This document shows, piece after piece, positions 10,631 through 22,522 of a stretch of DNA of 64,000 nucleotides. The position numbers and the translations under genes were made by a program. Every line of letters starts with the position of its first letter. Within the stretch, counting starts at the first letter, position 1. The notes beneath the pieces are model-generated. The model did no database searches. It had not been told where the DNA came from and was given only the letters and a program-made list of their open reading frames with translations. Source of the stretch: Paraconiothyrium sp. Pb-2020 (taxonomy: Eukaryota > Ascomycota > Dothideomycetes > Pleosporales > Didymosphaeriaceae); assembly GCA_022419385.1 (NCBI GenBank), contig JAJUBI010000007.1, positions 3,567,768 through 3,631,767 on the forward strand, given 5' to 3'.

Positions 10631-13600
10631 ATGGACTCGCAAATCTCGCATATCGACATGGTAAACATCACCAGACCGCAGTCCAAAGCTCCCAGCATGG
10701 TCCATGAAGCTCCAGTTGCACCCAGGCCGCGGCTTCGGGTGAAGAAACAGCCGCCTCAGAAGAGCATCAATCAATTCTGGGAAAAGTTCACCACCAAACA
10801 TCCGGGCAAAGTGTTTACTGTCTTGCCGGACAACCTCTATGCGAAGCGCGCCGCGGCGAATGCGCCTCGAGGTTCTATACCTGGCCAGAATGCGCTGGCT
10901 TCGTATCAAGAGGCGGCCGATGCCTGCATAAAGAAGGTCAGCAAGATCGTGAAGGAATGCCGCCGTTTAAACCAGAAGTATCGCGACCCGCACTTCGACA
11001 TCGAAGCCGACTTCAAACGATCACAGCAAAACCCAGAAATACCACCAGACTGCCTCACAGCGCTCACAGAGGATTCGACCACTTTCCAGCCTATGTCTGT
11101 CAAGAGAATTGAGGTACGACACTGCTCGGAAGCTACGCCGCAAGTGCCCCGCTAATTGCTTTTGTGTGCTACAGGACATTTTCGACCGACCACAATTCTT
11201 CATAGAGGGCGCGACCGCGAACGATGTCAGACAGGGAAACGACGGCGACTGCTGGTTCATGTCAGCGCTGGCCACCATTAGCAACAAGGAGGAATTGATC
11301 CAGAAGGTCTGCGTTGCGCGCGACGAGCAGGTTGGGGTTTACGGGTTCGTGTTCCACAGAGGTGAGGACCCGAGGACTGCGCGAGTTGAACAATGCACTA
11401 ATGTCGCACAGATGGAGAGTGGATCTCGGAAGTCATCGACGACAAGCTATACCTGATCAAGGAGGACTTTGACGAAGCCACGCTTGGCCGACACCAATGG
11501 TTGGAGCTACAGAACCGGAAGAGTCCCGAAGACGAATATCGCACTGCGATGCAAACTGGCTCCCGAGCCTTGTACTTTGCACAGTGCAGCGATCCCAATG
11601 AGACATGGTTGCCGCTGCTCGAGAAAGCGTATGCCAAAGCGCACGGGGACTATTCCGCCATTGATGGAGGCTTCGTGGGTGAAGGTATCGAAGACCTCAC
11701 TGGTGGTGTCACATCAGAAGTGTTCGCCACGGACATCCTCGACAAGGACAAGTTCTGGCGCGAAGAGTTACTCAATGTCAATAAGACATTCCTCTTCGGA
11801 TGCGGCCAAATGGGCGGCATATATGGTCAAAGGCAAGGTATTCAGGAGAAGCATGCATACTCTATCATGGAGGCCCGCGAAATTGACGGGCAGCGGCTTC
11901 TCAAACTTCGCAATCCCTGGGGACGGACCGAATGGACTGGACGTTGGAGCGACGGTTCCGAGGAATGGACGCCTGAGTGGATGCAAAAGCTCAACCACAG
12001 ATTCGGCGATGACGGCGTTTTCTGGATCTCCTACCAAGACCTTCTTCGACATTACCAGCACTTCGACCGAACGCGACTGTTCGGGCCAGAGTGGACTGTC
12101 TCGCAGCAGTGGACGAGTGTCAACGTCCCCTGGTCGGTCGATTACCTAGACACAAAGTTCAAAATCCATCTTTCGAAGCCTAGTCCTGTAGTTATCGTGC
12201 TGAGCCAGTTGGACGATCGTTACTTCGAAGGTCTCCAGGGTCAGTACGAGTTCAACTTGCAATTTCGTCTTCATAAAGACGACGAAGAGGACTATATTGT
12301 TCGCAGCAACACTGCTTACTTCATGAAACGCTCTGTCTCGATGGAGCTGGATCTCGAAGCGGGTAACTACACTGTACTGTTGAAGGTCAAGGCCACACGG
12401 CTTGATGACCCAACACCTGAAGAGATTGTCCGCTTGAATTGCAACAAGCGACGCGAGAAGCTTCTCTCCATCGGTCTGTCTTACGATCTCGCACATGCCA
12501 AGGGCCATTTCCGAGAGCAAGAGAAGGAGAAGCTCGAACGTGAGCGCGAGCAGAAGCTTGAGCGCAAGAAGGCGCAAATGAAGCAGTCATACGAGCAGCG
12601 CCAAAAGCTACAGAGAAAGGCTAAACTACGGCAACAGAAGAAGGCCGCGAAGCAGTCGCACAAGAGGCCGAAGGCTATCGAAATCAGAGAAGTCGAGAAA
12701 AAGCTCGAAGACCTTACGGGACTAGGTATCAACGTAGACGACGAGGGCCGCCCTTCCGACGCTGAGCCTGAGGTTAAGCCAATGCATCCGAATGTGACGC
12801 GTCATACACGAGCTGCCAGCGCTGGTGGTGCCGACATGGCTCGTCAACGATCCTCAAGCCCGAATGGCGGATACGGCGGCCGAGGCGGCTATAACCGTGG
12901 TCGCGACGGTTACAATGCGGCTCTACCTGGGGCTTTCCAAGGGCGTGGTGGTTGTAAGTTCCAGGCACCAAACATACATCTTCATCAAAGATTACTTATG
13001 CTGACCTGTTCAGACAATCGCGATGCTGGTCAAGGATCAAGCATGGCTGAAGCTCTAGCGCAATCCACGCAGAGTGTCACAAGCCCGCGTTCATCAAGCC
13101 CCAGCCGTGGCTACGGCGGGCGCGGCGGATATAATCAAAATGCTGGCTTCGAAGGTAGAGGCGGGTACAATCAGAACGCTGCTGGTTTCGAAGGTCGCGG
13201 TGGATACAACGCAGACGCATACCAGGGACGTGATGGCTACAACGGCCGCGATGGCTACAATGGACGTGATGGCTATAACGGCCGAGACGGATACAACGGA
13301 CGCGACGGCTACAACGAGGGCGAACAAACCGACTCGCCCATTCCCACTCCAATGTCAGGAGAGTTCCATCCTGGCACGCCTTCTCAGCGTCCCTACAGCC
13401 CGCGCCCCGATCGTCGACCTACCCAGCCTTCCCCTGCCGCATCGCGCCGAGCAACTCTCTCACCTATCCCTGGCATTCGTCCCGGTATCTCGGTCCCCCG
13501 TAGCCGGGGCGCAAGCATCGCCTCCCACCGCGCACGTCACGGCGTCTACTCCCCATCGGAGATGTCGGACTACTCATCGTGGGATTCCGAGCTCGACGGG

Positions 13601-14023
13601 CCCGACTCCTGCGACTCTGACTTCGACCCCTCAGACAACGACGAGCAGCCTCGCTTCTACGAGCAACCGCGCTATCGCGGCCGCTACGTCTACGAAGACG
13701 AAGAAGACGAGTTCGAGCGCGATCCCTGGAACGCTGTCTGCGTCCTCGGTCTGCGCGTCTTCTCCCAGGATACCGACGTCACCATTGAAGTGCACAACGG
13801 CGAAGGCGAGCGCAAGAAGAGCAATGGGGATGGCGATGATCGCTCGTCTATCATCAGCGTGAGGCGCAAGGAGAAGGAGCTCGATGTCGATGATAGCGCG
13901 GCGGATGCGACGAGTCCGTTGAGGACGAGGGGAAATTTGGATAGCGCGCTTAAGGAGAAGGTGGAGCACGTGGGGAGTGCGCCGGCGGGGAAGGAGAGGG
14001 ATAGGCAGGGGACGATGTCGTGA
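10631..14023 (+). CDS. Calpain-family cysteine protease with Gly/Tyr/Arg-rich repeat tail
   Basis: Four exons: 10631-11113, 11175-11361, 11412-12953 and 13014-14023, giving 1073 aa with all phases closing. The calpain catalytic triad is visible: Cys187 in GNDGDCWFMSA, His371 in EKHAYSI and Asn391 in LRNPWG. A calpain beta-sandwich-like region follows (about 445-590), then a Lys/Glu/Arg/Gln-rich coiled coil (about 600-680). The tail is of low complexity, with GYGGRGGYN-type units and five exact GRDGYN repeats coded by an 18-bp tandem array at 13226-13315. After this come a Pro/Ser-rich stretch and an acidic end (DEEDEFERD). Family role: intracellular, usually Ca2+-linked, limited proteolysis. 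No PalB-type MIT domain is seen, so this is not the pH-signalling calpain. The long tail is unusual for the family. Confidence 0.93.
13226..13315 (+). repeat. 18-bp minisatellite, 5 units
   Basis: Five tandem units of the type GGACGTGATGGCTACAAC, each coding GRDGYN and differing mainly at third positions. They lie in frame inside the calpain tail, so unit gain or loss would keep the frame. Confidence 0.95.
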
Positions 14024-15043
14024 TCCCCTTCTATCTCTTTTCATATGCGATGGTCTGGGGGCTTGGAGTATAGGCTTTGATAATACATGTGTTTGGTTTT
14101 TGGTAAGCGTTATAGCGAGCAAGGTGTTGGGTATAATTCTGGTCAGGTCTGAGGGGCTAAATTGTTCCGGAGGACGATCTGCTTTTGGTGTCCTGGTAGG
14201 GGGTGTTGCTTTTTACGAAGTACGAAGACTTCTTATCTAATACATATATGCTTTCTTTGAAGATTTCCTGCGCTGCACTTTGGAGTGGGGACTGGGGTGC
14301 TTGTTGAAGACGCGAGATCGAGCGTGTAGGGAAGGCTTGTGTTCAGCCGCGTGGGCGATTAGCTAAAGTACGACCGACGCCACAGCGCTGCTTCTGGCGC
14401 CACGATGCTGTGGACTAGGGTCATGAGGTGGAATGACGGGCGCGTGGTGAGTTAGTTCGGTGGACATTCACTTTGATAGCGGAAGTTCATATGTGAATAT
14501 ATAGCGCAGCTCGGATATGATGGAGCTGTGGTTGGATTAGTGAAGTGTGGTAACGATGACTATTTCCGGTGCGGCTTTAGCGGTAGTACGGATGTGTCCT
14601 GAGTGGGAGGTGGGAGGATCGTATGGAAGGGGGGAAGCTGGGGAGTCTGAGAAGAAGTCGCGTCTCCTTGAAGTTATTGTTATACCTTTGGCTACGGGTG
14701 TCGCAGTCGACTGCTCGGGGAAATCGAACGACGCTTGTTAGTTGGCGTTCTGATGGGGGACTTGCATGGGATGAAGGGCACGTGTTTCTGAGAAGTGGGA
14801 TTTCTTGTATAGACACTGGTACAGAGTTCGGAGCGAGGTCAGGCAGTTACTGATTTTTTTGAGAAGGGGATCGGGTATGAGGAGTGCTGATGAGATGGGG
14901 TATACGTAGTTTTGGGATAAGGTTTAGTAAATGTAGTGTCTTTCAAGAATCTGAGCTGTTCAAGAGCGAAATACTGCCTTTGCATACATCTCCAACTTCA
15001 TAAGGTGCGCGGATCATACCATTTGGCTCCCTATCGCACACCC
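14024..15043. other. Intergenic between convergent genes
   Basis: A 1-kb stretch without a supported gene. It is GT-rich on the plus strand downstream of the calpain stop. Confidence 0.5.
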
Positions 15044-15794
15044 TTAATCCTTTTCTTCGGTCCATCCAACCGGCGTCGGCGTCTTCTCCAACAACTCCTC
15101 ACAGAGCCCTGCTAGTTTCGCTAACAATATCGGCGCCTCCAGCTTGCCCTCATTATCCAGCCTCTCTCTCAACACCTGCAACTCTTCCCGCGGCAAAAGC
15201 TCTAAGTAATCTTGCAGCCGCTCCGGCAACTCCCAGTCCTCCGTCAACCGCCCCGCCTGGTCTGCCAGCACGTATTCGGCCAGAAAGCATTGCAAACGAG
15301 AAATCCTGCGCGAAGAGAGAAGCGTGTGCATGACCATGCCCGCGAGGTCGGTCTGTCTATCTGAGATGTAAAGATACGTTTTGCCATCTTCGACACTGAG
15401 CTCGGAAAGCCCCCAAATATTAGGCGCCGCGCTGCTCAGTTGCGCAGAGTCTGGAAAGACGTAGATCTCCAACTGCTCAGATTGATGTTGGAGTAGGTCC
15501 AGTAACTCGTGCACGGCCTGCGCCTGTGGTGTGTCGCGCGCGTGTCGCGCCCAGAAGGCTTGCGCCTGTTGGAGGGGCGCAAGGTGCGCTTTAATGTCGT
15601 CGTACTTGGAGGGAGAGACTTGGTGCAGCAACTTGTTCTCACGGGGTGAGCAGAGGAGGATTTGGATGAGTTTGGCGACTTCACCGGGTGGTTTGATGCC
15701 CAAGTGGAAAGCAGTCCAGGCCGGTGTAGCTAACACCAGGTGGGGAGTCGGAGACGGCGTTGCGCGGGCGGTCTTGGGATGAGATTTGAGCCAT
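15044..15794 (-). CDS. Uncharacterised soluble protein, 5' end unresolved
   Basis: The minus-strand frame ending at 15044 codes about 220 residues of a helical, Leu/Gln/Glu-rich soluble protein (motifs WARHARDTPQAQAV, LPREELQVLRERLDNEGK). That frame has no ATG at its 5' end. An ATG at 15794 opens another frame (MAQISSQDRP). The two join in frame if a 58-bp intron runs from 15736 (donor GTGTTA) to an AAG acceptor near 15679. Both splice sites are weak. The alternative is a one-base frameshift near 15736. Function is not recognised. Confidence 0.55.
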
Positions 15795-16092
15795 GGCTAT
15801 GGGGTAAATGATCTTTCTAGTGATGGTAGCGAGCTATGAACTTATACGTCGGCATGTTGTCGGTGTTGGAGATGCGGATACGGATAAAGAACGTCGTGCG
15901 CATATACACATCGCTGTCTGCGGAAGTAGTCGGCCATACACATAGGCGCCATTTACAGGCAACTTCAGACTTCAAGTCGATACTTCTTCTTACTCTATAT
16001 ACTACAGCACTATTACTATCATGTGCCAATGCCATAACGACATGTTCGAAGAAACTGTGAGCTGCACGTTAAGAAACAGAGAAAAGATAAGT

Positions 16093-16440
16093 GCAAAAAA
16101 GCGCAAAAAACTGATTTCTCAGAAACCCAGCTTTACCTGTGTTTTTTATTAAAACTGATCTCTCAGAAACACAGCTTTACCTGTGTTTTTTATGGCTGTA
16201 TTTTTGGCGTTCCCATACCGCACTCTGGCTTTATTTATTTTCCTCATAGAGGGTAGACGTTCCCATACCGCCTACGGGAATCGAACGGGGTACCTTTTAG
16301 TGCTCAGTTGTACTGAGCGGCTTAAACGCCTAGGTGCCATACGAAACTTGAAAATCTTTCCAATCATTAAATATATATACCCTATTAATTGTCAGATACT
16401 CAGTTCGCTGTGTATAGCAGAGCGGAGACAGAGGTAGAGG
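16093..16440 (-). repeat. tRNA-related dispersed repeat, copy A1
   Basis: This copy shares ordered blocks with copy A2 and with the copy near 32 kb: a TCTCAGAAACCCAGCTTTAC block, a GGTAGACGTTCC block, GCCTACGGGAATCGAAC, and a GAAACTTGAAAATCTTTCC block followed by ATATATATA. Read on the minus strand, GTTCGATTCCCGTAGGC is the T-arm/B-box of a tRNA. No matching 5' acceptor strand is present, so it is not a working tRNA gene. This fits a tRNA-derived SINE or a transposon carrying such a head. A 39-bp block is duplicated at its left end. Confidence 0.7.
16110..16192 (+). repeat. 39-bp tandem duplication inside copy A1
   Basis: The segments 16110-16148 and 16154-16192 are nearly identical (ACTGAT.TCTCAGAAAC.CAG...), separated by 5 bases. 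The other two copies of the family contain the block once. Confidence 0.85.
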
Positions 16441-16525
16441 GTGAATCGTGGTCAAATTAGGGGTGAGTCGTGGCTGGCCGCGCGAGAAGGGCAGGCACGT
16501 TAATAGACTTCACCTCTCACCCTAA

Positions 16526-16833
16526 CGTGTTCTGCGGGCCATGCATTTATTTTCCCAAGTCAACTATCACCGCAAAACTTTCGAAGTTGCTGGCACTCTG
16601 CACAAGGTTCGTCTGGAGTTGTGTAAAACAAACATTTCGACTTCACAACATTATCACTAACACTCTCTACCGCCCTCTCTCAGCCAGCTCGGCACTACCA
16701 ATTGCTAAGAATTAGCAAAAAATAATCTCTCAGAAACTCACCTTTACCTGTGCTGTTTGGCTCTATATATCTTCCCAGCGCCTACGGGAATGAACGAGGG
16801 TACCTGTAGGTGCTCAGTTATATATCCACATCA
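16526..16833 (-). repeat. tRNA-related dispersed repeat, copy A2
   Basis: It begins with GTGTTCTGCGGGCC, shared with the start of the 32-kb copy at 31710. It continues through the CTATCACCGCAAAACTTTCG, ACAAACATTTCGACTTCA and TCTCAGAAACTCACCTTTAC blocks and ends in GCCTACGGGAATGAACGAGG. The tRNA-like B box is degraded here by one missing base (GGAATGAAC instead of GGAATCGAAC). It has the same orientation as A1. Confidence 0.68.
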
Positions 16834-18140
16834 TACGTACTATACAGTTCTTACTGGACTGTATAGCGACCTCTATGTCAGGACCAATGACGAACTTCGT
16901 GAAAGACGATACTATTCCTGAGGCTTATTCGGGATCTTCACGGTGTGCACAGAGCACGTAAACAACGAAACGTCATAAAGCACTAGATTACCTTGATCAG
17001 TTGCTTGCACATCGTACGAATCTCGCCACCCATTCTCTGTTGTAAAGATAATAAGAAACTATCTGGCCAAGATTTTTTCATGAAATCTAAGACTAAGAAG
17101 CGCCAGAAATGGACGATACAAAACTCTAAGCTCTATATGTTGTCTATGCCATAAGTATGGATTAAGTCCTTACATTCTACCGCGTCTGGTGCTGGGCCAC
17201 CCCCACATCAATGCCTTAAAGTCTCATCGCGCAACACTGAAGGCTGCAGCAACCTCTGGAACGTTCGGGGGAGGGCGAAGAAATGCAGAGGGACTCACGG
17301 ATATACGGACGTTGTATCAAACTTAAGATTATCAATATTTTCGAAGGACATAAATACAGCATTTTGAACACAATAAGCCAGTGAACAAACTTCACAGCTC
17401 CTTACCCTCAGTGTACGTACATCTTCTAATATTTCGAGCCCTACCCTGCCTCCCTGTGCCTAATACCTTGCTCATGTGCCTCCCCGATGTCCACAACACC
17501 GTCTCCAGACCTCGGTTCCAGAGGCCTAGATACGTGTGGAACTTCACCGCCTACCAGCAAACATACTCGATCTCCTGACCGGACCCCTGGCAGAGATAAC
17601 CCGATGCATCCAGCTTTTGCCTGAAACAAACGCCGATTCTCACATGACATACGCCAATCTTCGATGAAACGGGCCTCGAAGACTAACAGGGCTATAATTA
17701 TTCTTCCTAATTTGTCTAAATTGTGTGTAGGATGGTTCGTGATCGGAGGATAGTGTCGGAGAGCGTAGCGGATGGGTCGACTGCCACCTACTAGCTCGCG
17801 CCCGGCCTTTAACCTTCGAGTAGTATTGTAGTACGTGGACTTTCTCCTGCTATGTCTAGTAGAGAACGGAATCTTTCGATGCTTGTGGACCATCCATTGT
17901 TTGTTTCGCCTTCGGTTCGATGGTTGGAACCCAAGTTCGGATTCTTCGCTTCAATGTCGTCTTCACTTTCGCTTCTATTCTGGTCTTCAAACTAGCTTGT
18001 GATATCTCTGGTGGTCAAACGATGCTTGTGAGGTAAAAGGTATGTATTGATGTAGAAATGTTCCTAGTATCCCCAAAAACATCATATTTGTAACGAGAGC
18101 GGTGCCTCTCAATACTAGACAGCACCTCTGACAAGCCTGT

Positions 18141-18496
18141 CTACACATCCAATGCATCGTCCAAATTGAGCGTTTCATGAAGCACTTGCTCCAGCTTTTC
18201 AAACATGTATTGCGGCTCGTCTGCTTCCACCACGCTGTACAGGTAGCTTCGACCGTATAGAAATGTGACCCAGGAAACACGACGATCAAGGGACACTCGC
18301 GGTTATAGTTGACGCATTTTTCATATCTTATAGCCGGTTGATAAACCATACTCCCTTGAGTGAAGTCCACGAGGAAATCAATGATACTCCCTACTTGCGG
18401 TCGGATTATAGCCGCTTCTTCCATACGGTCCAGATCAGTGTTCACATACAGTTCTTCGCCCTCTGCGAGACTAATCATTTCGGCGGTGTGGATCAT
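18141..18496 (-). CDS. Small 99-aa protein of unknown function
   Basis: Two minus-strand exons: 18496-18352 and 18295-18141. The 56-bp intron has donor GTATGG and a CTATAAC branch, and both exons stay in phase. The protein starts MIHTAEMISLAEGEELYV, is acidic and helical, and ends ETLNLDDALDV. There is no signal peptide, membrane segment or Cys pattern. It lies only 44 bp behind the MFS stop on the same strand, so it could be on the same transcript, a separate small gene, or the remnant of a larger one. I do not recognise it. Confidence 0.5.
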
Positions 18497-18540
18497 GAAC
18501 TGTACTCCTGCAATAACTACACCCAAGTCGTACGCTCATC

Positions 18541-20383
18541 TCAAGGATCTTTACGACAATGTACAAGCTGTGTATGATGGTGTAAGGCACACATGCAATG
18601 TCGATGGTTGTACTCCTTGGGCGGCGAAGAACTCACATCTTGATCACTCCTTGCGGTTAACTGTTGATACAGAAGGCGCATAGTGTTGCCATGCTATAAA
18701 CAATCTACAACCGTGAGTATGCCGCTATGCCCCTAGAATGATGCAGCTGACTTACACTGATGAACAAGAACGCAGCACCAGACCAGTACTTCGCGTATCC
18801 CAAGCTGACAGCGAAGACCCTTTGCACGATGGGATCTGAAGCCAAAAGTCCGAGATTCTCGACCAGTTGTACAAAGCCGAAGAAACGTCCACGGTGTTGG
18901 GGCTCGATCCATGACGTCGTCAGTGCAAGTAGAGATGCACGGCAGCCGAAGCCGGCGCTGAATATCAGGACACCTATACATGTTTCAGAATCAGAGCATT
19001 CGGGCTATGGAGGCGCTACAAACCGATTATGAGAGTGCTAGACTGTGGTGCGATGCCGATAAGTAGTGCGCCCAGGGCAAGAAGGCATAAGCTACAACGA
19101 AGGATGTTCAGGTCTATCATCTGCGTTGAATACGCTTTACGCCGGCGTAGAAATTGTGGCAAACATGGAAGAAGGGGCCCAAGAAAGACGAGGTTAAAGG
19201 CTGCAACGCACGAGGTGAGGAGTGCTGCGTGTGAGAAGGTCCACGCGTATCTGAAAGTGACGTATTGGACGAGAAAGCTGAGCGCAGCGGAACGAAACTG
19301 GCCAGCCACGAAGATGGGAATTGAAAGTCGTATTGAACGACGTGGGAACGAGCCGTTATTGACCTGTCTTGTGCTGCAAACGATATGCTCTTCTTGCGGA
19401 CGATCTGTCGATCCATCACGCAGGCTTGGGGAGGTTAACGATGCACTATCCCCTAGTCCTCCGTTCGCTCTATGCTGTGTGTCTTTAAGATAGTATGTCA
19501 CAGTAAGACACAGTAGGAGAAGTGTAGCACCTAACGTAAATGCGAACCACACCGATGTTGATAGAGCTATCGAGGCAATAGCGGGGCCGAGCAGTTCAGC
19601 AAAAAGGTACAATGTGTATGTAACGTACAAAATCTGGCTGCGGAAGCGCTCGCCTACTGAGTCGACGGCCATGAGTAGTATTGTCGCGTTGACCTGAGAC
19701 GGGCCTCCACCAAACAGAAACATGACTGCGGATAGCCATATTGCCTTCACTGGAAATTGTGATGGAAAGTGGCCTGACAAGCTGTCAGCGTCTTTACGAT
19801 AGCTTGAACAGAGCTTCGCGTGCTTACAGACTATTAATACCCAGAAAAATCCTGTTAGTACGCTGAGTAGGCTTATGGCCAGAGCAAACCGCCTGCCTAG
19901 TTCATCTGAAACTTTGCCGAAGATATAAGCTACGAAAAACACTAGTAGACTAGTCAGTATGTACCTACCTTCGATGCGAGCCGACTCACCTGGCAGCGCA
20001 TCAAAAAAGCCTTTCCAACCCTTGAGATATGCCAGTTCTTTCTGGATTGGCTCAAGTTTACAGTCTCTTCTGACTTTAAGATGGCTGGGCCGCTGATCAT
20101 AATATCGATCGCAAATCACAGTCTCGAACAGACTTGTTAGAGGTGCGTTGGTGACGAAGTTAAACATCTCGGTCATGAAGAACACGAACAGGTATGGGTA
20201 GGAGGATCGAAGAAACACATGTCTTGATCTTTTCGAGGAATTATTTGCGACAAATTGATGCGTTGTATCCGCTGGATCTGCAGTGATAAGAGAAGCAGAT
20301 TCTGTTGCGTTCTGGGCGTGCGACATATTCTTTGTGCTGTTACTAGAAAGCGGGGCATCGAAAACACCCCGAAAATTGGCCAT
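18541..20383 (-). CDS. Major facilitator superfamily transporter
   Basis: Five minus-strand exons: 20383-19990, 19941-19828, 19773-19024, 18973-18756 and 18693-18541, giving 542 aa. Introns are 48, 54, 50 and 62 bp; the third has a GTTTGT donor. Splicing removes charged stretches that interrupt helices and restores GKVSDELGRR, the MFS loop 2-3 signature. About 12 hydrophobic segments are visible in two halves with a long polar centre. The N-terminal region with ICDRYY and a Cys-containing loop before helix 2 resembles fungal MFS proteins related to the SLC46/PCFT-HIAT1 group (inference). The substrate is unknown. It lies next to the AsaB-like, transpeptidase and ligase genes, so metabolite export or uptake for them is possible. 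Confidence 0.88.
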
Positions 20384-20802
20384 AGAGCCTCATGCGTTAC
20401 ACAAGACAAGGTCTACATGTTATGTAAGCTTCCAGTGCGCGGGGTCGAAATGCGTGATAGATACGACCGTAGCACAGGTGATGATCAGAACATGCCCCAC
20501 CACTTGAACACAGTCGATCATGAAGCACATGGGCCATGTGCCCAGATCCAGTGGACGGATAAATGAGCTTCTATGCATTGTGATTAATTTCGACCCATGG
20601 CAATCCAGGCTGCCGCAACTTCTCAGCCTGATTTTCGAGGTAGAGGATGTTGATGGATTTGAGATATATATAATACTAGCAACAAGTCGTAGGTTCATTA
20701 AACGCGCATGCAATTTTCCAATTGCCAAAATCCTCCAACATTGTAAGGCTGCGTCGGTACAACAACGTGGCAGGTACTGATAGTCGAATAGTTACCATCA
20801 AG
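20384..20802. promoter_or_regulatory. Divergent upstream region of the MFS gene and the 67-aa ORF
   Basis: No gene is seen. A TATATATAA run lies near 20660-20670. The stretch could serve both flanking genes. Confidence 0.35.
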
Positions 20803-21006
20803 ATGCCATCCGTCGAACACCAGCAGTCGCCTCAGCTATCTACCGCCACTTGGTCGAACAAGGTGAAGGAGGGGGTGAAGAAGGACACTCGTACTCAACC
20901 ATGGAAGTCCATGTTCACGGAAGAGGTCAACAACAAGGTTGATCATGCTCCTGACTTCTCTCTCCTTGAGCCTGGTCAGCCCATGACAAACGGCGTCGCT
21001 GGCTGA
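20803..21006 (+). CDS. Small 67-aa hydrophilic protein
   Basis: Single short frame starting MPSVEHQQSPQ and ending MTNGVAG. It is Lys/Thr/Glu-rich with WSNKVKEGVKKD and LLEPGQP motifs, and has no signal peptide or Cys. The composition is protein-like and the ATG is preceded by an ATCAAG context. Small soluble proteins of this kind are common and mostly unstudied in fungi. A chance ORF cannot be excluded. Confidence 0.45.
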   Translation: MPSVEHQQSPQLSTATWSNKVKEGVKKDTRTQPWKSMFTEEVNNKVDHAPDFSLLEPGQPMTNGVAG

Positions 21007-21432
21007 ATTTCGGAGAGAGCTGCCAATATACGCTTGTTGCGTCGAGACCACACTCAGAAGGCAGTTTCTCTCGTGATAAAGTATAGACCCAGTGCTATAT
21101 GATGAAAGGATTGCTCAGTAGTTACATCTCGTAGAAATGAATGGCGACCCCATGTTCATGTTTTACAGAATCTAAGTCAACTGGCAATGACGTCCTTTCT
21201 GCAGGTCAACAATAGACCTGCACGCCTAAAGCAGGATGACATACCATATACGCTTGTGGGTGTGATTCTGTGCATTTGCCGTGGGTGGGGTAATATGAGG
21301 CATCAGGCCATATGCACGCATTCACATGCATACATGCATGCCATGTAGTTTTTAGATAAACACAAGGACCTTCTCGGCGCCATAGCCTTGTATGTTCACT
21401 CCTTCAGAAACCTCAGCCTGGAGGCAGTAAAC
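21007..21432. other. Intergenic
   Basis: No gene is seen. It contains the probable promoter of the AsaB-like gene and a CATGCA-rich patch near 21310-21350. Confidence 0.45.
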
Positions 21433-22522
21433 ATGGCGATTCAAAACGATGAGCGTGCTCGATTTTTGTACTTGAAGTGGCTGGACCTTTACAACCACGA
21501 AAAGCCTTTTCAACTCTTTCTTGAGATCCCAAAAGAATCAGAAGACCAACGAAAATCCAACCTAGTGTACGAGGAAGGCCCCGAAGAAATCGTCCATGAC
21601 GTGCGGGGCCGAGAGTCCGACTTTTCGGTTAACAATAATGGTTTTACCTACATCAAGCATGGTAGCAACCTGGCCCGAGAGCAATTCGAGAGTCATGATG
21701 CAGTCGAAGGTCGCTATCTCCCAGAATGCGAAGGATTACTGAGAAATCACCTCGAAGGTGTTGACCGCGTCCACTTCTTTGACTGGAGGGTAAGCATGAT
21801 CATGGAGGCGATTCGAGAGGCAATGAGTTGACCCTAGATTTCAGCTCAGGAACAATTCGCTATCGAAGTGGTATGGCAAGCTGGTGAACCTGAGCGACCC
21901 AGCTCAGCCACTGCCCCCAGAGAAACATGTTCACGTCGGTAAGCTCCGTATATCATGGACAGGAAGATCTGAGCTGAATGGATGATTAGATCAAGCTCCA
22001 GATGCCGTTGTGCACAGAGTGCACCTGCACCTTGGTGCTGAGGCTGAATACTTACTGAGAGGTCGCGTGCGCACGATCAAGTAAGCAAAGGATCGTTGGC
22101 GGAATTGAGGCTTAGCTGATGTTGACAGCATATGGAGGCCTCTCAACGGTCCTATCGAGGATTGGCCGCTGGCAGTTTGCGACGGCAAAACGGTCACGGA
22201 TGCGGATATGGTCGAAACAGACCACTTTCGTCGGCAGTACGACGGAGCCACCATGTATGCGAAGCGCAGCAAAGGGAAACAATGGTTCTTCATGAGCAAG
22301 CAACAAAATGACGAAGTATTGTTACTGAAGAACTTCGACTCGGATACATCGGTTGCCGCAAGATGTACGTAGGAAATGACATCCTTTACTTTTTATGGGC
22401 CAGGCGCTGACCATCATGCAGATGCCCCGCACGCTTCGTTTGGCCTGGGTAAGGAAGGTGCTGCTCCACGAGAGAGCATTGAAGTGCGCGCACTTGTTTT
22501 TACATATCCAGAGAATTGTTGA
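21433..22522 (+). CDS. AsaB/CmcJ-family hydroxylase/desaturase-like oxidoreductase
   Basis: Five exons: 21433-21789, 21845-21938, 21990-22080, 22129-22364 and 22422-22522, giving 292 aa. Introns are 55, 51, 48 and 57 bp. Family hallmarks appear in order: FLYLKWLDLYNHEKPFQLF near the N-terminus, HVHVDQAP before the core, then RTINIWRPLNGPIEDWPLAV, a conserved region ending QNDEVLLLKNFDS, and a C-terminal APHASFG. This family includes AsaB and proteins named GA4 desaturase or 7-alpha-cephem-methoxylase P8 chain. It acts as a tailoring oxygenase in fungal secondary metabolism. The start is the first in-frame ATG; the N-terminus is slightly short for the family. Its neighbours are an MFS gene and glutamyl-handling enzymes. 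Confidence 0.88.

Larger units (their letters stand above)
15795..18140. other. Repeat-rich, gene-free, AT-rich stretch
   Basis: 2.3 kb between the 15-kb gene and the 99-aa gene. It holds the tRNA-related repeat copies listed separately (16093-16440 and 16526-16833). From 16840 on it is AT-rich unique sequence without a supported gene. Confidence 0.6.
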
